This document shows positions 1 through 8,087 of a stretch of DNA of 47,978 bases, one piece after another. Source of the stretch: Deltaproteobacteria bacterium (GTDB lineage Bacteria; Desulfobacterota; BSN033; UBA1163); NCBI GenBank assembly GCA_016875255.1, contig VGRU01000004.1, positions 1-47,978 of the forward strand. Reading direction: 5' to 3'. Numbering within the stretch: the first letter of the stretch is position 1; each line of letters opens with the position of its first letter. The notes beneath the pieces were generated by a model. The model saw only the letters and a program-made list of their open reading frames with translations. It was not told where the DNA came from and made no database searches. The translations under genes and the position numbers were made by a program.

Positions 1-182
1 ATGGGGTCGAGGTGCTTGAGCGGGTTGAGACTCAATCTGCCCATCCATTTTGCTGTGGGGTCTCCCATCCTGTTCGCCACCCACCCATGGGCCACCTCAT
101 GGATGACCACTGAGTAGAGGAGTGGAATGACGAGAAGCAGGAATGCGATCGGATCGTTCATCAAAAGCTTAAAAAGCCCCAT
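1..182 (-). CDS. Site-2 protease family (peptidase M50) protein, N-terminal part
   Basis: The first 60 codons of a gene cut by the window edge. The start ATG at 182 follows an AGGAG-type ribosome site. A hydrophobic segment (residues about 12-27) ends in HEVAHGW, which contains the zinc-binding HExxH motif at residues 28-32. This arrangement is typical of the small M50 membrane metalloproteases that cut inside the membrane. The rest of the protein, including the second zinc-ligand motif, lies outside the window, so its substrate cannot be judged. Confidence 0.8.
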   Translation of the reverse strand, partial: MGLFKLLMNDPIAFLLLVIPLLYSVVIHEVAHGWVANRMGDPTAKWMGRLSLNPLKHLDP

Positions 183-516
183 GGGTCTCCTTTATCTCTC
201 TTTCAACTCTTTCTGTTTCGTTTTATATTATGACCACCCGAAACGAAAATAGCAAATCCGATTTGATCTTCGGTTGGTAATCCTTCATGACGGAGCGTCA
301 CCTCCCGTTTATACGGGACAGGCACGAACCAAGAAAATTAATCGAGCCCTAAGGGTTTCGGTTATGGTAACGAGGCCCCTGCCTACCGGCAGGCAGGCGT
401 TTCGTAAATCGTTAAACGGTTACGGTTAAAGACTTTAAAGACGAACAACGTAACCGAATGACGATACGTCCATCCTTACCGTTACCTTTGGATGAAGCTT
501 TTATTTTCTGAGTGAT
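183..516. other. Intergenic stretch without a convincing gene
   Basis: About 330 bases upstream of the M50 gene. No open frame with a ribosome site is seen. It holds one copy of a dispersed hairpin repeat (listed separately, about 366-425) and otherwise A/T- and G/C-mixed sequence with no recognisable RNA gene. Confidence 0.5.
366..425 (+). repeat. Dispersed hairpin repeat, family A, copy 1
   Basis: The centre is CCTGCCTACCGGCAGGCAGG, which folds on itself. The flanks (ACGAGGCCCC on one side, GCGTTTCGTAAATCGTTAAAC on the other) match, in inverted orientation, the flanks of the copy at 7814-7900. A related core occurs at 14191-14229. Confidence 0.6.
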
Positions 517-636
517 TTATGAGATCCGGTGGCGGTAGCTGAGGCAGAAACCATCATCCAGGGTCGCACTCAGGATGATCGTGTCAAAACCAAGGTTTTT
601 GCCTTTGATGAGATTTTGGTAATCAGTTTGTCCCAT
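517..636 (-). CDS. Possible 39-residue protein downstream of the PilZ gene
   Basis: A short open frame whose ATG (634-636) begins one base after the TGA of the PilZ gene, a spacing that would allow translational coupling. The predicted peptide starts MGQTDYQNLI and ends LSYRHRIS, with ordinary composition and no membrane segment. There is no clear Shine-Dalgarno site and I recognise no family. It could equally be chance, or the displaced end of a longer ancestral PilZ protein. Confidence 0.25.
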   Translation of the reverse strand: MGQTDYQNLIKGKNLGFDTIILSATLDDGFCLSYRHRIS

Positions 637-637
637 G

Positions 638-997
638 TCAAGGGGTGATCCCAAAGAGTTCCTTCAGTTGGGCCATCTGCTCATCGGTGAGGGATTCAAA
701 TTCTATTCCACAACGTTTCGTGGTCAATCGAATGGTGAGCGAGTCATATTCGGTAGGTGTTTGGAGCGGGCGGTCATAAACGATTCTACAAGGGATTTTA
801 GACAGATTGACGTCCTTTATCCACAGGATCAGACTTTTGGTTGTCTCTCCTCCCGTTAAGTCTTCTTCGTAGATATGCTCAAAAGATAATCCACCCAGAC
901 CGATATCTTTGACCTTTCCAATCCTGTTTCGTCCGTTCCGGAGGGCCACGACAACATTCTCTTCAACCGAAAACCGGGGGTATTTTCTCTTATCCAT
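638..997 (-). CDS. PilZ domain protein
   Basis: A 119-residue single-domain protein. RKYPR at residues 4-8 matches the RxxxR motif of PilZ domains, which bind the second messenger cyclic di-GMP. DIGLGG at 31-36 corresponds to the second motif (D/N)xSxxG, although the serine position is glycine here. The ending, with RCGIEFESL and a final helix, is typical of stand-alone PilZ proteins, which usually regulate motility, adhesion or exopolysaccharide by protein contact. The start follows a GGGAG ribosome site. It stands alone between repeats, so context gives no clue to its partner. Confidence 0.85.
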   Translation of the reverse strand: MDKRKYPRFSVEENVVVALRNGRNRIGKVKDIGLGGLSFEHIYEEDLTGGETTKSLILWIKDVNLSKIPCRIVYDRPLQTPTEYDSLTIRLTTKRCGIEFESLTDEQMAQLKELFGITP

Positions 998-1113
998 TCT
1001 GATAGGCTCCCTACCTGCTCGGAGGAACGAAGATACAAGGCGCCTGATTGGGAACCAATTCTATTCTCTTCGCCACGCCGTGTCAATAGAGAATGTTTTT
1101 TTAAAATGTTATT

Positions 1114-1252
1114 ACTGATGAAGTCATAAAAAGTCAAAAAAGCGTAACGAACGTCATTCCGGAGAAAGCCGGAATCCAGTAATTTCAAATCATTATGAAA
1201 ACACTGGACACCGGTTTTCACCGGTGAGACGACTTTTTACGATGTCATCATT
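1114..1252. repeat. MITE-like element with terminal inverted repeats, copy 1
   Basis: A non-coding element of about 140 bases. Its ends are inverted copies built on TGATGAAGTCATAAAAAGTC and TGATGACATCGTAAAAAGTC. It contains internal hairpins around CATTCCGG...CCGGAATCCAG and CACCGGTTTTCACCGGTG. The same ends and the same CACCGGTTTTCACCGGTG core occur at 28792-28966. It lies between the PilZ gene and uspA and ends just before a TTGACA box that may serve uspA. Confidence 0.65.
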
Positions 1253-1314
1253 ATTGACAACCCGATTGAAAGTTATTAGTTTTATAGCGAGGGTATTTGA
1301 AAGGAGGGTCTAAG

Positions 1315-1740
1315 ATGGAGAAATTCCAAAGAATTTTGGTTCCTCTGGACGGGTCGGATTGTGCGGAGAATGTTCTTCCGATGGCTGAGAAACTCGCCGC
1401 AGAGTTAAAGGCGAACATCGTCCTTTTACGGGTCGCCCTTGCCAATACCTTTCCCGGCGTAGATCCGACTGAGGCTCAGTTGAAGGTTGTCCGGGAAGCA
1501 GAGGCATACCTCCAGAAGGTGGAGGATCGGCTGAAAGCCAAAGGGTTTAAGGTGGATAGTCATGTCCGGTATGGAAATGACGCAGAGGAGATTCTGGAAC
1601 ATGCCACCCAAAAGGAAATTGATATGATTGCAATGACCACACATGGTCGAAGCGGCGTGAAACGGTTTCTTCTTGGAAGCGTGGCAGAGAAGGTGCTTCG
1701 CTATTCACCCAAACCGATCTTCCTGGTGAGGTGCACCTAA
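1315..1740 (+). CDS. Universal stress protein, UspA family
   Basis: A 141-residue single-domain protein. The start chosen is the ATG at 1315, seven bases after a perfect AAGGAGG; an upstream TTG in the same frame would swallow that site. The first strand RILVPLDGS and the ATP-loop segment THGRSGVKRFLLGS (about residues 109-122) give the Usp fold, with the glycine-9x-glycine-serine spacing used for nucleotide binding. D12 is the usual conserved acidic residue after strand one. Such proteins help cells survive starvation and stress; the specific role is unknown. It is followed after 56 bases by the PEBP-family gene. Confidence 0.9.
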   Translation: MEKFQRILVPLDGSDCAENVLPMAEKLAAELKANIVLLRVALANTFPGVDPTEAQLKVVREAEAYLQKVEDRLKAKGFKVDSHVRYGNDAEEILEHATQKEIDMIAMTTHGRSGVKRFLLGSVAEKVLRYSPKPIFLVRCT

Positions 1741-1796
1741 CGGTTCAAGGCACAAGGCTCAGAGTTCAAGACTTAAGAAAGGAAGGAAAGGGAAAG

Positions 1797-2333
1797 ATGA
1801 AATCCCTGATGCTGGTCTTTTTTCTTCTTTTTTTTGTTGTTTCCCAGGGGGGAGGGCAGGAGGCCGGAAAGACCGGATTTAAGATTTCAAGTCCGGCATT
1901 TGAAAATAATGGGAAGATTCCTTCAACCTATACCTGCGATGGAGTAAATACCAATCCTCCTCTTAAGGTTGAAAATGTTCCCAGAGAGGCGAAATCCCTG
2001 GCATTGGTCTTCGATGATACGGATGCGCCCAGGGGGACGTATGTCCACTGGATTGTATGGAACATCGATCCCGGCGTGAAGGAGATAAAAGAGAATTCGG
2101 TTCCTGAGGGCGCCATTCAGGGGGCGAACGATTTTAAAAAACAGAATTATGGAGGGCCCTGTCCGCCCAGGCGCAGCCACAAATATCTCTTTAAAATCTA
2201 CGCCCTCGATATCCGTCTCGATTTAAGTCCCCATTCGACAAAGGTCGATCTTGAAAAGGCAATGAAAAGCCACATCCTTGCCCAGGCCCAGCTGATAGGA
2301 GTTTATAAAAGGGTAAGCGCTTCTAAGAAATAA
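1797..2333 (+). CDS. YbhB/YbcL-type phosphatidylethanolamine-binding-like protein, exported
   Basis: A 178-residue protein. The ATG at 1797 follows a GGAAGGAAAGGG purine run; the frame is open further upstream, but that would put a non-signal sequence in front. Residues 1-19 form a hydrophobic signal peptide. The mature part has the YbhB family features: TYTCDG..NPPL near the start, LALVFDDTDAP, YVHWIVWNI and YGGPCPP...HKYLFKIYALD. The fold is that of Raf-kinase-inhibitor-like proteins; bacterial members bind small anions or lipids and their function is mostly unknown. Probably periplasmic. Confidence 0.9.
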   Translation: MKSLMLVFFLLFFVVSQGGGQEAGKTGFKISSPAFENNGKIPSTYTCDGVNTNPPLKVENVPREAKSLALVFDDTDAPRGTYVHWIVWNIDPGVKEIKENSVPEGAIQGANDFKKQNYGGPCPPRRSHKYLFKIYALDIRLDLSPHSTKVDLEKAMKSHILAQAQLIGVYKRVSASKK

Positions 2334-2359
2334 AGGCAACAAGAAAAAAGCCTTTTTTT
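2332..2359 (+). terminator. Weak rho-independent terminator after the PEBP-family gene
   Basis: AAAGGC and GCCTTT can pair across an A-rich loop of about 12 bases and are followed directly by a run of T. The stem is only six pairs, so this is a modest candidate. Confidence 0.4.
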
Positions 2360-2411
2360 CGAATAATAAATGGGATGATTCGACCAGCCCCCGGAGCCAT
2401 TAGGAGAGGAA

Positions 2412-4466
2412 ATGGAGCACAAACATACCAATCAACTGATCCATGAAACAAGCCCTTATCTTTTACAGCATGCCCATAATCCGGTGGATTGGTATCCGTG
2501 GGGGGAAGAGGCTCTGAACCGGGCGAAGAAGGAGGACAAGCCCATTCTCCTCAGCATTGGCTATTCTGCCTGTCACTGGTGCCATGTGATGGAGAAGGAG
2601 TCTTTTGAGAATGAGGCCATTGCCCAGGTGATGAATGAGCGTTTCATCAATATCAAGGTCGACCGGGAGGAACGGCCGGACCTCGATGAAATCTATATGA
2701 ATGCGGTTCAGGTGATGACCGGAAGCGGCGGATGGCCGATGACCGTTTTTTTAACTCCTGACCTCGTCCCCTTTCATGCCGGAACTTACTTCCCTCCAGA
2801 AGACCGGATGGGGATGCCGGGGTTTCCCAAGGTTCTTATCACGGTTTCTAACTATTACCAAACGCATCGGGATGAAGTGGGCAAAGTGGAGATGGAGATG
2901 AGAAATGCCCTTCATCGGATCGTTGAGATTCTTCCTTCCCGGGAAACCCTGGATCCAAAAATTCTTTCGAAAGCTTTCGATGTGATGGAGCGGCAGTTCG
3001 ATCCCGGTTACGGGGGGTTTGGTAAAGCGCCAAAATTCCCGAGCAGTATGACCCTCTCTTTTTTCCTGAGGCACTGGAAGAAGACAGGGGAGAAAGAAGC
3101 CCTCCGAATGGTAGAGGTGACCCTTGAGAAGATGGCCAACGGCGGGATCTACGATCATCTGGGAGGAGGGTTCCATCGCTATTCCGTGGATGAGAGATGG
3201 CTGATCCCCCATTTTGAGAAGATGCTCTATGACAATGCGCTTCTTTCCCGGACTTACTTTGAGGCCTATCAGGCAACCCGAAAAGAACGGTATCTTCGCG
3301 TAGGCGAGGAAATCCTCGATTATGTCCTTCGCGAGATGAAAAGCCCTGAGGGAGGTTTCTATTCCACTCAGGATGCGGATAGCGAAGGCGAAGAGGGAAA
3401 GTTTTTTGTCTGGACAAGAGACGAGATCAAAGACCTATTGGGCAAAGAGAAAGGGGTTCCTTTTTGCGCCTATTACGGAGTGACCCCTCAGGGAAATTTT
3501 GAAGGAGGGACAAGCGTTCTGAATATCGCCGCCCCCCTGGAGAAGGTTTCGGAGTTATATGGGATTCCAGTTGTAGGATTGGGGGAGTTGTTGAAGGATG
3601 GCCGGGAAAAACTCTTTTCCGAAAGAGAGAAGAGAGTGAAGCCGGGCAGGGATGAGAAGATCCTCACCTCCTGGAACGGGTTGATGGTCTCCGGTTTTGT
3701 TGATGGATTCAAATTAACCGGGAAGGAAGAATATCTCAAAGGAGCAGAAGGGGCTATCCGTTTTATCCTGGGTGGAGCGGCGAAGCAGGGAGATTTAAGG
3801 AGGGTCTTTAACAGAGGAAGATGGCATGTGAAAGGCTATTCGGAAGATTATGCCTTTTTCATTCAGGCGCTCATCGATCTCTATGAGGCCACCTTCGATG
3901 TTCGGTATCTTAAAGAGGCAAACGATCTTAATGAAAGAATGATCCATCAATTCTGGGATGAGAAAAATGGAGGATTCTTCTTTACAGGGACAGGGAACGA
4001 ATCACTGATCGCCCGGTCAAAAAGCCCTTATGACAATGCCACTCCATCGGCCAACTCCATAGCCCTATCCAATCTCATTAAACTGGGCTACCTCACGGGA
4101 AATGAATCTCTGAAGGGTAAGGCCGAGCAGATTCTTAAACTTTTTTATAACTTTCTATCAGAACATCCAACAGGCTTTGCCCAGATGTTATCCGGGTTCT
4201 CCTTCTTTCTCAATCCGGAGGAGATTGGAGTCATTGGCTCTAAGAAAGACCAGAGGACAACATCGATGCTGAAAGAGATCCACCACGCCTTCATACCGGA
4301 TAAAATCTTAAGCCTCAAAGACCCTAAGGAGGTTGCCGAAGAGAATTGGTTTCCGTTCCTGATGGAAAAAGGGATTCCGGAGGTTCCTACCACGTTTGTC
4401 TGCAAGGGATTCACCTGCCTGCCTCCGGTTCAGAATGAGAAAGAGTTAAGGAAGATCATCCGATAA
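2412..4466 (+). CDS. Thioredoxin domain-containing protein (DUF255, YyaL/spermatogenesis-associated 20 family)
   Basis: A 684-residue protein starting after AGGAGAGGAA. The N-terminal 160 residues are the DUF255 thioredoxin-like domain, with [19 protein letters not shown] and the redox motif CHWC at residues 54-57. The remainder is an (alpha/alpha)6-barrel region resembling N-acylglucosamine 2-epimerases, with [10 protein letters not shown] and [11 protein letters not shown], both characteristic of the family. Length matches the family norm. Its reaction has not been established in general; it is cytoplasmic (no signal peptide). It is convergent with the SDR gene, whose stop lies 42 bases away. 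Confidence 0.9.
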   Translation: MEHKHTNQLIHETSPYLLQHAHNPVDWYPWGEEALNRAKKEDKPILLSIGYSACHWCHVMEKESFENEAIAQVMNERFINIKVDREERPDLDEIYMNAVQVMTGSGGWPMTVFLTPDLVPFHAGTYFPPEDRMGMPGFPKVLITVSNYYQTHRDEVGKVEMEMRNALHRIVEILPSRETLDPKILSKAFDVMERQFDPGYGGFGKAPKFPSSMTLSFFLRHWKKTGEKEALRMVEVTLEKMANGGIYDHLGGGFHRYSVDERWLIPHFEKMLYDNALLSRTYFEAYQATRKERYLRVGEEILDYVLREMKSPEGGFYSTQDADSEGEEGKFFVWTRDEIKDLLGKEKGVPFCAYYGVTPQGNFEGGTSVLNIAAPLEKVSELYGIPVVGLGELLKDGREKLFSEREKRVKPGRDEKILTSWNGLMVSGFVDGFKLTGKEEYLKGAEGAIRFILGGAAKQGDLRRVFNRGRWHVKGYSEDYAFFIQALIDLYEATFDVRYLKEANDLNERMIHQFWDEKNGGFFFTGTGNESLIARSKSPYDNATPSANSIALSNLIKLGYLTGNESLKGKAEQILKLFYNFLSEHPTGFAQMLSGFSFFLNPEEIGVIGSKKDQRTTSMLKEIHHAFIPDKILSLKDPKEVAEENWFPFLMEKGIPEVPTTFVCKGFTCLPPVQNEKELRKIIR

Positions 4467-4508
4467 GAGATAGGGTGATGGGGGGCTGGGGAGATAGGGA
4501 GAGTGGCA

Positions 4509-5240
4509 TTAACCGCGGCCGAGAAAGGGCATGCTCACGGGAAGCATGATGCTTTCAAGCATGTTCACATCCGGCGGCAGCGCCGCTATTATTACCATTA
4601 CCCGTGCCAGGTCAGTGGGAGACATGATACCCTCCTGACGAGCCTGATCTTCGCGGCCATCCCAGAGCGGTGTCGCCGTGTTGCCGGGATGCAGAATAGA
4701 AACCGCAATGCCATAGTCACGTCCGTCGAGGGCAAGGGACCGCGTCAGTCCCTCAAGCGCAAACTTGGAGGTTGTGTAGGGGGCGGTGTGAGGCCGCGGC
4801 ATCTTTGCAGAGATACTGCCAATGTTGATGATTCGGCCGGATCGCTGACGCTTCATGATTCTAAGCGCTTCACGGCTGCATAGGAACGCTCCGTTAAGAT
4901 TGACATCGAGCACATTTTTCCATGCCTCCAGGCTCAGTTCGTCTGTCGGCGACCTGTTGGTAATGCCGGCGCAATTGACAAGGATGTCGACCCGACCAAA
5001 AACCTTCAGGGTTCGCCGAAAGAGATCGATCACATCCTCTTCAAGCGTCACATTTGTTGGAACAACGAGGGCTGTCCCGCCCGCGCTTCGAATTTCTCCT
5101 GCCACAGCCTCAAGTTTTTCACGACTGCGCGCGGCCAACACCACCTTAGCCCCTTCCGCTGCGTAGGCGGCGGCAATACCCTTCCCAATGCCTGTACTTG
5201 CTCCGGTTATTACTGCGATTCGATCTATCAGTTGACCCAT
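4509..5240 (-). CDS. SDR-family NAD(P)-dependent oxidoreductase
   Basis: A 243-residue classical short-chain dehydrogenase. The Rossmann motif TGASTGIG lies at residues 12-19, NCAGI at 89-93, N114, S142, and the catalytic YTTSK at 155-159, so the full catalytic set is present. Such enzymes reduce or oxidise carbonyl/alcohol groups; the substrate cannot be told. The start follows GAGGAGG. Isolated between convergent yyaL and an inverted repeat, so there is no operon context. Confidence 0.9.
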   Translation of the reverse strand: MGQLIDRIAVITGASTGIGKGIAAAYAAEGAKVVLAARSREKLEAVAGEIRSAGGTALVVPTNVTLEEDVIDLFRRTLKVFGRVDILVNCAGITNRSPTDELSLEAWKNVLDVNLNGAFLCSREALRIMKRQRSGRIINIGSISAKMPRPHTAPYTTSKFALEGLTRSLALDGRDYGIAVSILHPGNTATPLWDGREDQARQEGIMSPTDLARVMVIIAALPPDVNMLESIMLPVSMPFLGRG

Positions 5241-5292
5241 GATTGCCTCCTCAGTTTAAGCTCATTTGAGCCTGTTGCACAAATGCTAAAAA

Positions 5293-5375
5293 CACCCTTC
5301 GACAGGCTCAGGGTGAACGGAATTTATATTGAAATGATTTATTTTTCCGTTCGTGCTGAGCTTGTCGAAGCACCC
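5293..5375. repeat. Long inverted repeat (CTTCGACAAGCTCAG family)
   Basis: Two arms of about 30 bases (5293-5322 and 5345-5375) are inverted copies with a few mismatches around a 22-base A/T-rich loop. Each arm carries the core CTGAGC(C/T)TGTCGAAG. Single arms of the same family occur at 36563-36587 (inside a riboswitch) and, degenerate, at 39818-39854. It lies upstream of the SDR gene. Confidence 0.75.
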
Positions 5376-5481
5376 AACGTGGCCTTTTCCAACAAGCTCT
5401 TGAATCGTTAAATAATATGCGAAAATGGGGGTGTCAAGCGATTCCCATAACCTAAGTCGGGATTTGGGGCTTACAAAGAGC

Positions 5482-5532
5482 TTGACAACAAGAGTAGAAG
5501 CCGTTAAGGTTCTTAATGAAAATATTTTCATT
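5482..5532 (+). promoter_or_regulatory. Promoter and Fur-type palindromic operator of the Fur-family gene
   Basis: TTGACA at 5482-5487 and TAAGGT at 5505-5510 are spaced by 17 bases. Directly downstream, 5515-5532 is a perfect 18-base palindrome, AATGAAAATATTTTCATT, over the expected transcription start. Its A/T-rich form resembles operators of Fur-family repressors. The position predicts repression of the regulator by itself. The start codon at 5549 has no clear Shine-Dalgarno site. Confidence 0.65.
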
Positions 5533-5548
5533 CTGCACTTAACTTTCT

Positions 5549-5977
5549 ATGAATAAAGAGGTTTTTAAAACAATTTTCGAGGGAAAGAGGCTCAGGATGA
5601 GCCATCCCAGGTTTTTCATCTACCAGGAACTTTCAACCTCAGAAAGTCCAAAAAGCCCTCAGGAACTCTATCAGTGTCTCGCTAAGAAAGAGAGAAAGAT
5701 CGGGCTCACTTCGATCTATCGCTGCCTCGATCTCTTCGAATCACTTGGAATCGCTTTTAAGATCGTCAATGGGTCGAGCGTGAAGTATAAACTTTGCGAG
5801 ATGGAGGATCATCATCACCATATCATCTGCAAAAAATGCGGAAATGTGGCGGAGCTTCGTTTTTGTGATCTATCGAATTGGTCGGAGAGGGTGACCGAGT
5901 CAACCGGCTACGAAGTGACGGATCACCAGCTCAATTTTTACGGATTTTGCAAAACCTGTAAGAGTTTACAAACTTAG
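5549..5977 (+). CDS. Fur-family metal-responsive transcriptional regulator
   Basis: A 142-residue protein with a winged-helix N-terminal half (residues 12-80; GLTSIYRCLDLFESLG is the recognition region) and a C-terminal dimerisation and metal domain. The histidine run at 88-91, CKKC at 94-97 and CKTC at 134-137 supply a structural zinc site and probably a sensory site. The family covers iron (Fur), zinc (Zur), nickel (Nur) and peroxide (PerR) sensors. The adjacent ECF metal importer genes point to a nickel, cobalt or zinc sensor, but the metal is inference. A perfect palindrome lies over its promoter, suggesting self-repression. Confidence 0.9.
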   Translation: MNKEVFKTIFEGKRLRMSHPRFFIYQELSTSESPKSPQELYQCLAKKERKIGLTSIYRCLDLFESLGIAFKIVNGSSVKYKLCEMEDHHHHIICKKCGNVAELRFCDLSNWSERVTESTGYEVTDHQLNFYGFCKTCKSLQT

Positions 5978-6048
5978 TGCTTCGATTCGCAAATACGATC
6001 ACGTATCCTCATGCTGCGAATTGAAATAATTGCTCACTCAGCACTAAG
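5973..6048. repeat. 76-base hairpin element at the end of the Fur-family gene
   Basis: The outer arms CTTAGTGCT and AGCACTAAG are perfect inverted copies, and inner arms (TTCGATTCGCA against TGCGAATTGAA) also pair with one bulge. The left arm overlaps the stop codon of the regulator. It may end transcription or act as a dispersed repeat; no T-run follows it. Confidence 0.55.
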
Positions 6049-6178
6049 TCCTGAGTAAATAAATACGTTACCGAATTTATGAATCGATGGACTTAGTCTG
6101 GCAGTTGTAAGTCATGCGGTTTTTTTGCCGACTATATGACTATGTGACTACAAGACGATCAGACTCTGGGAGGAATCG

Positions 6179-6898
6179 ATGTCCCATATTCATCTGCCTG
6201 ATGGGGTTTTGCCGGTTTGGCTCTGGGCTTCAGGATTTATTATAGCCATCCTGATCGGATTCATCCTTTTTCGTTTTGCCAAGAAGGAAGTTCTGGCTAA
6301 AAAACTTCCCTTGCTGGGAATGATGGCCGCCGTAATGGTTCTTGGGGCTTCAGTCGAGATCGTTCCTATTGCTTACCATGTTAACCTGATGGTTATCTCC
6401 GGTATTCTCCTGGGCCCCTCGCTCATCTTTTTAGCCACCATTGTGGTCAATGTCATCTTGGCCCTTTTCGGACATGGTGGGATTACGGTCATTGGACTCA
6501 ACACCCTCACCCTTTCGATCGAAGGAATTTTGGGTTATCTCTTTTTCCGCCTTTTTTGGAAGATATCGAAGAGGTTGACTCCAGCTGCTTTTGCGGCCAC
6601 CTTTCTTGCCCTCTGCCTTTCCACTTTTTCGATGATCGGAGTAGTGGGTCTTGGGGTATCTCATTACGAGGAGTTGATCCATAAGGACGGAGGACATGGG
6701 ATTTTCGAATTCAAACTTCTTCTTAAGGAAAAAGGCGACCATCATGAGGAGGGTAAAGAAAGAGGCGAAGCCAATTTCAGGAGGTTTATCGCTATTGTCC
6801 TTCCCCTCGGTTTTTTAGGATGGATATTGGAAGGGATCATCACTGCTCTGATCTTAAGGTACATCCATAGATTAAGGCCGGATCTGTTGAGATTATAA
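6179..6898 (+). CDS. CbiM-like S component of an ECF metal importer
   Basis: A 239-residue membrane protein with about six to seven hydrophobic segments. It begins MSHIHLPDGV, close to the MHI(P/S)(D/E)G start of CbiM/NikM proteins, whose N-terminal histidine helps bind Co(II) or Ni(II). A hydrophilic loop at about 162-200 is rich in histidine and acidic residues (HKDGGHG, GDHHEEGK), an unusual addition that could bind metal. There is no cleavable signal. The start follows GGGAGG. The T and ATPase components follow on the same strand, and the Fur-family gene precedes it. The metal could be nickel, cobalt or zinc. Confidence 0.8.
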   Translation: MSHIHLPDGVLPVWLWASGFIIAILIGFILFRFAKKEVLAKKLPLLGMMAAVMVLGASVEIVPIAYHVNLMVISGILLGPSLIFLATIVVNVILALFGHGGITVIGLNTLTLSIEGILGYLFFRLFWKISKRLTPAAFAATFLALCLSTFSMIGVVGLGVSHYEELIHKDGGHGIFEFKLLLKEKGDHHEEGKERGEANFRRFIAIVLPLGFLGWILEGIITALILRYIHRLRPDLLRL

Positions 6899-6899
6899 C

Positions 6900-6976
6900 G
6901 TAGGGCAGGCCTTTAGGCCTGCAAATACGTTCCTCATGGAAGGCAGCAAGGCTCCTGCGGCAGGGCCTTGCCCTAC
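6900..6976. repeat. Hairpin repeat between the S and T component genes
   Basis: GTAGGGCAGGCC at the left and GGGCCTTGCCCTAC at the right are inverted copies. An inner AGGCC...GGCCT hairpin is also present. Non-coding; it directly follows the stop of the S component. Confidence 0.6.
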
Positions 6977-7019
6977 ATAAATTTCATTTTTAATTTTGGC
7001 TTTCAACAGAAGAGATTCT

Positions 7020-7646
7020 ATGATTCAACTGTCCTATCTCGATTATTTGGCTGTTGAAGGAAAGAGTTTCCTCCACCGCCTCTCCGCAGGATGGAAGATC
7101 GTCGGAATGCTTGTGGTTTTATCGGGCATTGTCATCCTGAGAAACCTCTTCGGACTTTCACTCCTGTATGGAATCCTTCTCGGCCTCTTCTTCGCCTGCC
7201 GTCTTCCATTGAGAATATTTTCTCTCACCCTCTATCCCCTCGTCTTTGCCATTCTGTTCATCTTTATTTCCGGATTTCAGATTCACTTCATTCTTCTCGT
7301 CTTTTTAAAGGTTCTCTCCGGCTCGACAGGGGTCGTTCTCCTTTTAGGCACCACGCCCTATCCGTCGATCTTTGTGGCGCTCGACAAATTGCTTCCCTCG
7401 ATTTTCGTGACCGCTCTCTTTTTGACCTACCGATCGATCTTTATTCTTCTTAAGGTTCTTGAGGAGACACAGCACGCCCTTTACCTGCGTGGCGGACTTC
7501 AATGGAGGCATCCCTGGAGAAGTCTCAACAACATTTCAAACGCCTTTGGACATCTGATCATTAAAGGGATTGATGCCAGCGAGAAGATGTACGAGTCCAT
7601 GGTGCTCAGAGGATTCAAGAATAAGATTCATTACAGGGGAGAGTAA
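7020..7646 (+). CDS. CbiQ-family T (transmembrane) component of an ECF metal importer
   Basis: A 208-residue membrane protein with four to five hydrophobic segments in the first 140 residues. The C-terminal cytoplasmic part carries two short LRG-type motifs (YLRGG and MVLRGF), which couple T components to their ATPases. The start chosen is the ATG at 7020, giving MIQLSYLDYLA; the ribosome site is weak (AGAAGAGA). It joins the CbiM-like protein to the CbiO-like ATPase encoded next, although repeat-filled gaps separate the three genes. Confidence 0.82.
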   Translation: MIQLSYLDYLAVEGKSFLHRLSAGWKIVGMLVVLSGIVILRNLFGLSLLYGILLGLFFACRLPLRIFSLTLYPLVFAILFIFISGFQIHFILLVFLKVLSGSTGVVLLLGTTPYPSIFVALDKLLPSIFVTALFLTYRSIFILLKVLEETQHALYLRGGLQWRHPWRSLNNISNAFGHLIIKGIDASEKMYESMVLRGFKNKIHYRGE

Positions 7647-7813
7647 ATGCGGTGTTCAAAAGGTTAAGGTCAGGATGCCTGTTTGGTTGAATTAACATTG
7701 ACGTTTGTCGTTGACGAAGCTCGTATCGATACTCGACTCTCGAAACTGGAGGCTCGAGTCCATTCTTATCGAAATTCAAGCATCGGGCTTCCTGCTTCGA
7801 TACCAGCATCGTC

Positions 7814-7900
7814 ACCGTTAAACGATTTTAGTCTCATACGAAACGCCTGCCTGCGCGAAGTCGCTTCGGCGAAGGCAGGGGCTTCGTAGCCTTAACCGTT
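7814..7900 (-). repeat. Dispersed hairpin repeat, family A, copy 2
   Basis: In inverted orientation it matches the copy at 366-425: ACCGTTAAACGATT, then ACGAAACGCCTGCCTGC, then GGCAGGGGC with CTTCGTAGCC. It differs by a 10-base insertion and by a longer loop (GCGAAGTCGCTTCGGC). The 440 bases between the T and ATPase genes consist mainly of this and the next repeat, with no gene. Confidence 0.6.
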
Positions 7901-7960
7901 AGACTATTTTCATTATTTATGGGGGGCCATGTGACCATAATCAAAATGTACCTTTTCCGT

Positions 7961-8037
7961 TATGCCGGACATGATCCGGCATCCAGAAGGTCTTGAAAGG
8001 ACTGGATTCCGGCTTTCGCCGGAATGACGACCTTTTT
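7961..8037. repeat. Double-hairpin repeat upstream of the ATPase gene
   Basis: ATGCCGG/CCGGCAT (7961-7982) and ATTCCGGC/GCCGGAAT (8006-8025) form two perfect hairpins, followed by GACGACCTTTTTGG. The second hairpin, with its CTGGATTCCGGC flank, is shared with the interior of the MITE-like elements at 1114-1252 and 28792-28966. Confidence 0.55.
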
Positions 8038-8087
8038 GGAAACTTTTAGCTTATAAACAGACACTAATTACAAAGGAGAATAGGGCT

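Noticed and set aside
1250..1296. Promoter for uspA at the TTGACA at about 1254
   Set aside because: No acceptable -10 box at 16-18 bases spacing could be found; left out of the feature list.
4503..4883. 126-codon plus-strand frame at the SDR gene
   Set aside because: Antisense to a complete SDR enzyme with all catalytic residues; shadow frame.
5293..5375. CRISPR-like array
   Set aside because: The repeats here and elsewhere are inverted pairs or dispersed single copies, not regularly spaced direct repeats, and there are no cas genes.
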